In this document: piece after piece, positions 15,961-18,980 of the stretch
Layout of the letters: each line of letters starts with the position of its first letter
How positions within the stretch are numbered: position 1 is the stretch's first letter
Assembly (NCBI GenBank): GCA_016234975.1
Contig: JACRND010000069.1
Coordinates: 1 to 18,980, forward strand
Source: Nitrosarchaeum sp.
GTDB lineage: Archaea; Thermoproteota; Nitrososphaeria; Nitrososphaerales; Nitrosopumilaceae
Direction: 5' to 3'
Length of the DNA stretch: 18,980 nt
Notes under the pieces: model-generated
Database searches by the model: none
The model's input: only the letters and a program-made list of their open reading frames with translations
What the model was told of the DNA's origin: nothing
Made by a program: the position numbers and the translations under genes

Positions 15961-16695
15961 ATGACAGAAATTAAATCTCAATTCGATCCTAATCTAAGAA
16001 AAATCATTAAAAAGAAAAAACAAGTTGCAGTAATTCCTGTAGGCTCAATAGAACAACATGGTCCACACTTACCAATCTCAACTGATTCTGATATTGTTAC
16101 TGAGATAGCAAGACAACTATCAGAAAAGAAAAACTTTTTACTTTTACCTACAATAACATACGGAGTATCATTTGAACATGCGCCATTTTTCAATTTAAGT
16201 ATCAAAGAATCAACTCTTCGTACTGTTATGACTGATTTGTGTATATCACTTCTTGCAAACAATATCAAAACGGTTTTTGTCATTAATGGACATCATGGAA
16301 ATCTAAAGCCGTTGAAAGATATTGGTGAAAAATTACGAAGATTATCAAAAAATAAACTCAGAGTTTTTCCACTTTCATATTGGCATTTTATGCAAAGAGA
16401 GTTTGATCATGCAGGATTTGTAGAGACTTCGCTGATGCTTGCAATCTCAAAAAACGTCAATATGAAATTGGCAGAAAAAGGACTTGTGACAGATGGAATG
16501 AAACAGCAACAAATCAATGATTTGGGACGATTGGCAGAAAAATCGTTTCCAAAAGTTACTAAAAACGGAATTTGGGGGGATCCAAGAAAAGCAACTAAGA
16601 GAGACGGACAGATAATTTTAGATGAAGTCATGAAAAATCTCGAAAAAAAGTGTCAAACTTGCATCACTAGGCATAGTTCAAAGTTACACCAATGA
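15961..16695 (+). CDS. Creatininase-family amidohydrolase (possible FAPy deformylase ArfB)
   Basis: A 244-residue metal-dependent hydrolase of the creatininase family. The metal site is visible in GSIEQHGPHLPISTDSD (E31, H33, D42) and in INGHHGN (H111, H112), with a further acidic residue E155 in HAGFVETS. In archaea a member of this family, ArfB, removes the formyl group from the pyrimidine FAPy intermediate on the way to riboflavin and coenzyme F420, and thaumarchaea make both; this is the most sensible function, inferred from family rather than proven. It follows purU with a 5-bp gap, so both products of the operon may be formate-releasing deformylases. A different amidohydrolase substrate is possible. 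Confidence 0.85.
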   Translation: MTEIKSQFDPNLRKIIKKKKQVAVIPVGSIEQHGPHLPISTDSDIVTEIARQLSEKKNFLLLPTITYGVSFEHAPFFNLSIKESTLRTVMTDLCISLLANNIKTVFVINGHHGNLKPLKDIGEKLRRLSKNKLRVFPLSYWHFMQREFDHAGFVETSLMLAISKNVNMKLAEKGLVTDGMKQQQINDLGRLAEKSFPKVTKNGIWGDPRKATKRDGQIILDEVMKNLEKKCQTCITRHSSKLHQ

Positions 16696-16740
16696 AATTT
16701 TAATATAATCCCTCAATATCAAAGCCAATAAGTGAAATAG

Positions 16741-16977
16741 ATGTCCGTTGATATGGCAGTAAAAGTATTGGATGAGAGTATCAATCAAATTGTATTGATA
16801 AAACTCAAAGGCGGCAAAACAATTAGAGGTAGTTTACTCGGTTTTGATCAGCACATGAACCTGCTACTTGACTCATCAGAGGAAATTCCTACTGATGGCA
16901 ATTCAAAAAGCCTAGGCACCATTGTTGTTAGAGGAGACAATGTTGTTATGATATCTCCTCCACCAGCAGCAAATTAG
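16741..16977 (+). CDS. Sm-like archaeal protein (LSm)
   Basis: A 78-residue Sm-fold protein that forms heptameric rings binding U-rich RNA. Sm1 spans about 17-49 ([19 protein letters not shown], then NLLLD) and Sm2 about 58-72 ([16 protein letters not shown]), with the conserved RGDNV. The ATG is preceded by AAGTGAAATAG, almost the same leader as rpl24e. A TATA-like TTTTAATATAATCC lies about 40 nt upstream. It is followed after 10 bp by rpl37e, a conserved archaeal pairing. Confidence 0.95.
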   Translation: MSVDMAVKVLDESINQIVLIKLKGGKTIRGSLLGFDQHMNLLLDSSEEIPTDGNSKSLGTIVVRGDNVVMISPPPAAN

Positions 16978-16987
16978 GTGATTTGGG

Positions 16988-17155
16988 ATGACTAGAGGCA
17001 CAACTTCAATGGGTGGCTTTACAAAGAAAAAAGTACACATCAGATGTAGAAGATGCGGTAATAATGCACTTCATAGACGTCACCACCAATGTGCAAGTTG
17101 TGGTTTTCCAGAGGCTAAACGCAGAAAGTATTCCTGGATTAAATGGTATACGTAG
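16988..17155 (+). CDS. rpl37e: 50S ribosomal protein L37e
   Basis: A 55-residue zinc ribosomal protein, too short for many ORF callers. Zinc ligands are C20-x2-C23 and C35-x2-C38; the N-terminus [20 protein letters not shown] and the end [11 protein letters not shown] are typical. The ATG follows AGGTGATTTGGG, overlapping the lsm stop region. Its stop codon TAG is immediately followed by the ATG of the next gene. Confidence 0.95.
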   Translation: MTRGTTSMGGFTKKKVHIRCRRCGNNALHRRHHQCASCGFPEAKRRKYSWIKWYT

Positions 17156-18064
17156 ATGCAAGAAATTGCAATTATTCTTAGTTCTTTAGCAGGTGTTGCT
17201 ACAGCAGCTGCTGCAAGAAAAATGCCAAGAAATAAAACACAATTACTAAGTCTTGGGGCTAGCTCACATATCAAAAGTCAAATTAATTCTCTAAAAATCG
17301 AAAAAGACATCCTTACAAAAACAATTTCTAGATTATATCAAACAGATTCTGATTTTCCAAAGATTCAACGTGATAAATTATTGTTAAAGTATCAACACCA
17401 ACTAGGAATTGTATTAGCACGATTAGAAAAACTTGAAGCCGCAAGTCATCATCCAGATTTAGGTCCAGTTGGAGATGGATTGATCACACTAATGGATCAA
17501 AAATTATCAAAACTGGATGATAGATTGTATGAATTATCATCAAAGATTGCAACTGCAAACATATCAGTTCCAGAAATAAAAAAAGAGGAATCACATGAAG
17601 ACAAACAAGAAGCAAAACCAAGTAGAAAAGTATTCAACTTTGAAAAGCCAAAAGAGACAAAATTAGATCCAATAGTAATCCCACAACCAAGTTCAAGACA
17701 ATCATTTGAATTAACTACATTAACCAGATTTTCAAACAAAGAACCCAAGTTCCCATTATTTGAAAAATCAATTGAACCAAAAGAGGAGATTATACGAGAG
17801 ATGATTCAACCAAAGATTGAAGATAAAATTGAGATCATACAGGCAGTTATTGCAAAACCAGAAATTAAATTTGAAACAAAGCCAGATATCAATAAAGAAA
17901 TTGCAAAGATAACTGAGTACAAAGCTCTTCCAGAACCAAAGAAATCAAATCCAACCAAAGTACTAGAAGATGACTTTGATGAAGATAATTCAGACGATCT
18001 AGACAAAATCAAAGGAGAGATCATGAAAGTTCTCTCCAAGATTGAGCAAGCAGAGGTAGAGTGA
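17156..18064 (+). CDS. Uncharacterised membrane-proximal coiled-coil protein
   Basis: Function not recognised. The 302-residue product begins with a short hydrophobic stretch (residues 4-20, IAIILSSLAGVATAAAA) that could be a membrane anchor or signal-like helix. Residues 37-140 are predicted helical with heptad character (two segments, 38-62 and 70-97, then 108-132). A long Lys/Glu/Pro-rich low-complexity linker follows (141-268). The end is a strongly acidic patch (271-283, DDFDEDNSDD) then an amphipathic helix. The gene abuts rpl37e (TAG directly followed by ATG) and its TGA abuts the rpiA start, so it belongs to the lsm-rpl37e-rpiA operon. It may be a lineage-restricted thaumarchaeal protein. 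Confidence 0.8.
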   Translation: MQEIAIILSSLAGVATAAAARKMPRNKTQLLSLGASSHIKSQINSLKIEKDILTKTISRLYQTDSDFPKIQRDKLLLKYQHQLGIVLARLEKLEAASHHPDLGPVGDGLITLMDQKLSKLDDRLYELSSKIATANISVPEIKKEESHEDKQEAKPSRKVFNFEKPKETKLDPIVIPQPSSRQSFELTTLTRFSNKEPKFPLFEKSIEPKEEIIREMIQPKIEDKIEIIQAVIAKPEIKFETKPDINKEIAKITEYKALPEPKKSNPTKVLEDDFDEDNSDDLDKIKGEIMKVLSKIEQAEVE

Positions 18065-18724
18065 TTGTCTTACGATGATGCCATAGAGGCATTGTCAACT
18101 GATGCATTAAAATTCGTAAAAGATGGTTTTGTTGTTGGACTCGGTAGCGGTAGAGCAGCTACTACTCTTGTAAAATCTCTTTCATCATTGATCAAAACAA
18201 AAAATTACAGCATTAAAGGAGTACCAACATCATTACAGATAAAATTGATTGCTGAAAAAGGAGACATTCCATTGGTGGAAGCTGATCAAGTTGATCACAT
18301 AGATGTTGTTTTTGATGGTGCTGATCAAATTGATTCTCAAAGATTTGTTATCAAAGGGGGAGGTGGAGCTCTGTTACGAGAAAATATTTTGTTTAGTCTA
18401 GCTAAAAAAGTAGTAGTCATGGCAGATAAAACAAAATTTGTTAAAAACTTTACAAGAGCGGTTCCAGTAGAAGTACATCCACTTGCAAGAAATTCAGTAA
18501 CAGATGCAATAAAGAAATTAGGAGGAAAAGCAGAACTACGTTCATTGGATAGAGGATACCCATTCTTTACAGAAAATGGAAATATTATTCTTGATTGTGA
18601 CTTTGGGGTAATCAAAAATTCAAAAACACTTTCCCAAAAAATCAAACAAATACGGGTCTTTAAATATTTGCTTTGCCAAAGCAAAATCTGCAGGTGGAAG
18701 TGCCGTTTGAAAATTATCGACTGA
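18065..18724 (+). pseudogene. rpiA: Ribose-5-phosphate isomerase A, C-terminus replaced
   Basis: RpiA interconverts ribose-5-phosphate and ribulose-5-phosphate, supplying ribose for nucleotides. The TTG at 18065 directly follows the previous stop codon. GLGSGRAATT is at 25-34, the catalytic-site FDGADQID at 83-90, and KGGGGALLRE at 97-106 with the catalytic Glu at 106. Similarity holds to about residue 196 (LSQKIKQI). The expected GV-E-G-F ending of about 30 residues is missing, and 23 unrelated residues rich in Cys and Lys follow to a stop at 18724. From about 18632 the DNA belongs to a DUF1016 gene fragment on the other strand. The active-site motifs are all present, but the final strand/helix of the fold is lost, so activity is doubtful unless the join is an assembly artefact. 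Confidence 0.88.
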
Positions 18725-18980
18725 ATTTCCCTCACGTTTATAAGCTTGTGACTCTATTTGTAAACAAAGAAGCGATTGTGACCAGCCATTTTTAATGGTT
18801 TTCATCGCGTACCATAAACGCTATTCAGGTTTTTTGAGCTTGTCTATTAATGCTATAGTACTGCGCCATGGTATTTGTGCAATGACCCGTTGCACAATTA
18901 GCTTGTCCGGCCATGCGACGGCAAACGAACGCATATACTTCAGGTTTCTTGAAGAAAAACCTTTCATATCAGGAAATTCT
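18632..18980 (-). pseudogene. Fragment of a DUF1016/YhcG-type PDDEXK nuclease gene with internal TAG
   Basis: Read leftward from the window edge, one frame of about 116 codons matches the conserved core of DUF1016 (YhcG) proteins as I know them: EFPDMKGFSSRNLKYMRSF, AWPDKLIVQ, QIPW, LIDKLKKPE, RLWYAMKTIKNGWS, QIESQAYKREG, NFQTALPP and KDPYLFDFLG. A TAG at 18821-18823 interrupts it between KKPE and RLWYA. The match ends at the join with rpiA, before the catalytic PDDEXK domain, so the gene is broken at both points. These nucleases are mainly bacterial and often occur near restriction or other defence genes. The DNA is visibly more GC-rich than its neighbours (29 of 60 bases at 18901-18960 against 21 of 60 at 17641-17700), supporting foreign origin. 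The upstream part lies outside the window. Confidence 0.8.

Noticed and set aside
18337..18735. 132-codon reverse ORF over rpiA
   Set aside because: It is in a different frame from the DUF1016 fragment and antisense to clear RpiA motifs.

Overview
The window is from an AT-rich archaeon of the Nitrososphaeria (Thaumarchaeota), most likely a Nitrosopumilus-like ammonia oxidiser. The evidence is the archaeal information-processing set (MCM, GINS, RFC small subunit, aIF6, aIF5B, L7Ae, S28e, L24e, L37e, an Sm-like protein, archease), Sulfolobus-type ferredoxins, thaumarchaeal-style secreted proteins, TATA boxes about 26-27 nt before start codons (many leaderless mRNAs), and tRNA genes without an encoded CCA. 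The organism call comes from gene content, not from a database search.

Layout. 1-2757: replication block. mcm (partial) and a GINS gene run leftward with a 20-bp overlap; rfcS runs rightward and ends 3 bp from a convergent tRNA-Ser(UGA). 2842-4072: two tandem paralogous ferredoxin genes, each with the same TATA box, terminator-like tail and a 14-bp palindrome at the same distance. 4211-6137: aIF6 converging on and overlapping hisS, which has an in-frame TGA. 6273-10016: envelope/accessory region with a secreted protein carrying six Cys repeats, a 390-bp divergent intergenic region with a 14-bp inverted repeat behind a good TATA box (possible small RNA), archease, a large secreted CFI-box-type protein with two 49-residue repeats, and a 48-residue zinc ribbon. 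10107-14917: thioredoxin converging on the leftward operon glmM - rpl7ae - rps28e - rpl24e - ndk - infB; infB is frameshifted at an A6 tract. 14965-18724: tRNA-Leu(UAG), then rightward purU - creatininase-family amidohydrolase, lsm - rpl37e - coiled-coil protein - rpiA. 18632-18980: a foreign-looking, reverse-oriented fragment of a DUF1016/YhcG-type PDDEXK nuclease gene that replaces the 3' end of rpiA.

How the genes fit together. The left part supplies the replicative helicase and clamp-loader machinery. The middle operon couples ribosomal proteins to NDK and to the GTPase aIF5B, a known archaeal arrangement. purU and the creatininase-family gene both suit one-carbon/formyl and nucleotide-derived cofactor chemistry. 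The ferredoxin pair looks co-regulated through a shared upstream palindrome.

The main anomalies are the ferredoxin operator pair, the Cys-repeat secreted protein, the hairpin locus at 7645-7737, and three lesions in conserved genes (hisS TGA, infB +1, rpiA truncation). The lesions may be real or may be consensus/assembly errors; the sequence alone cannot decide.
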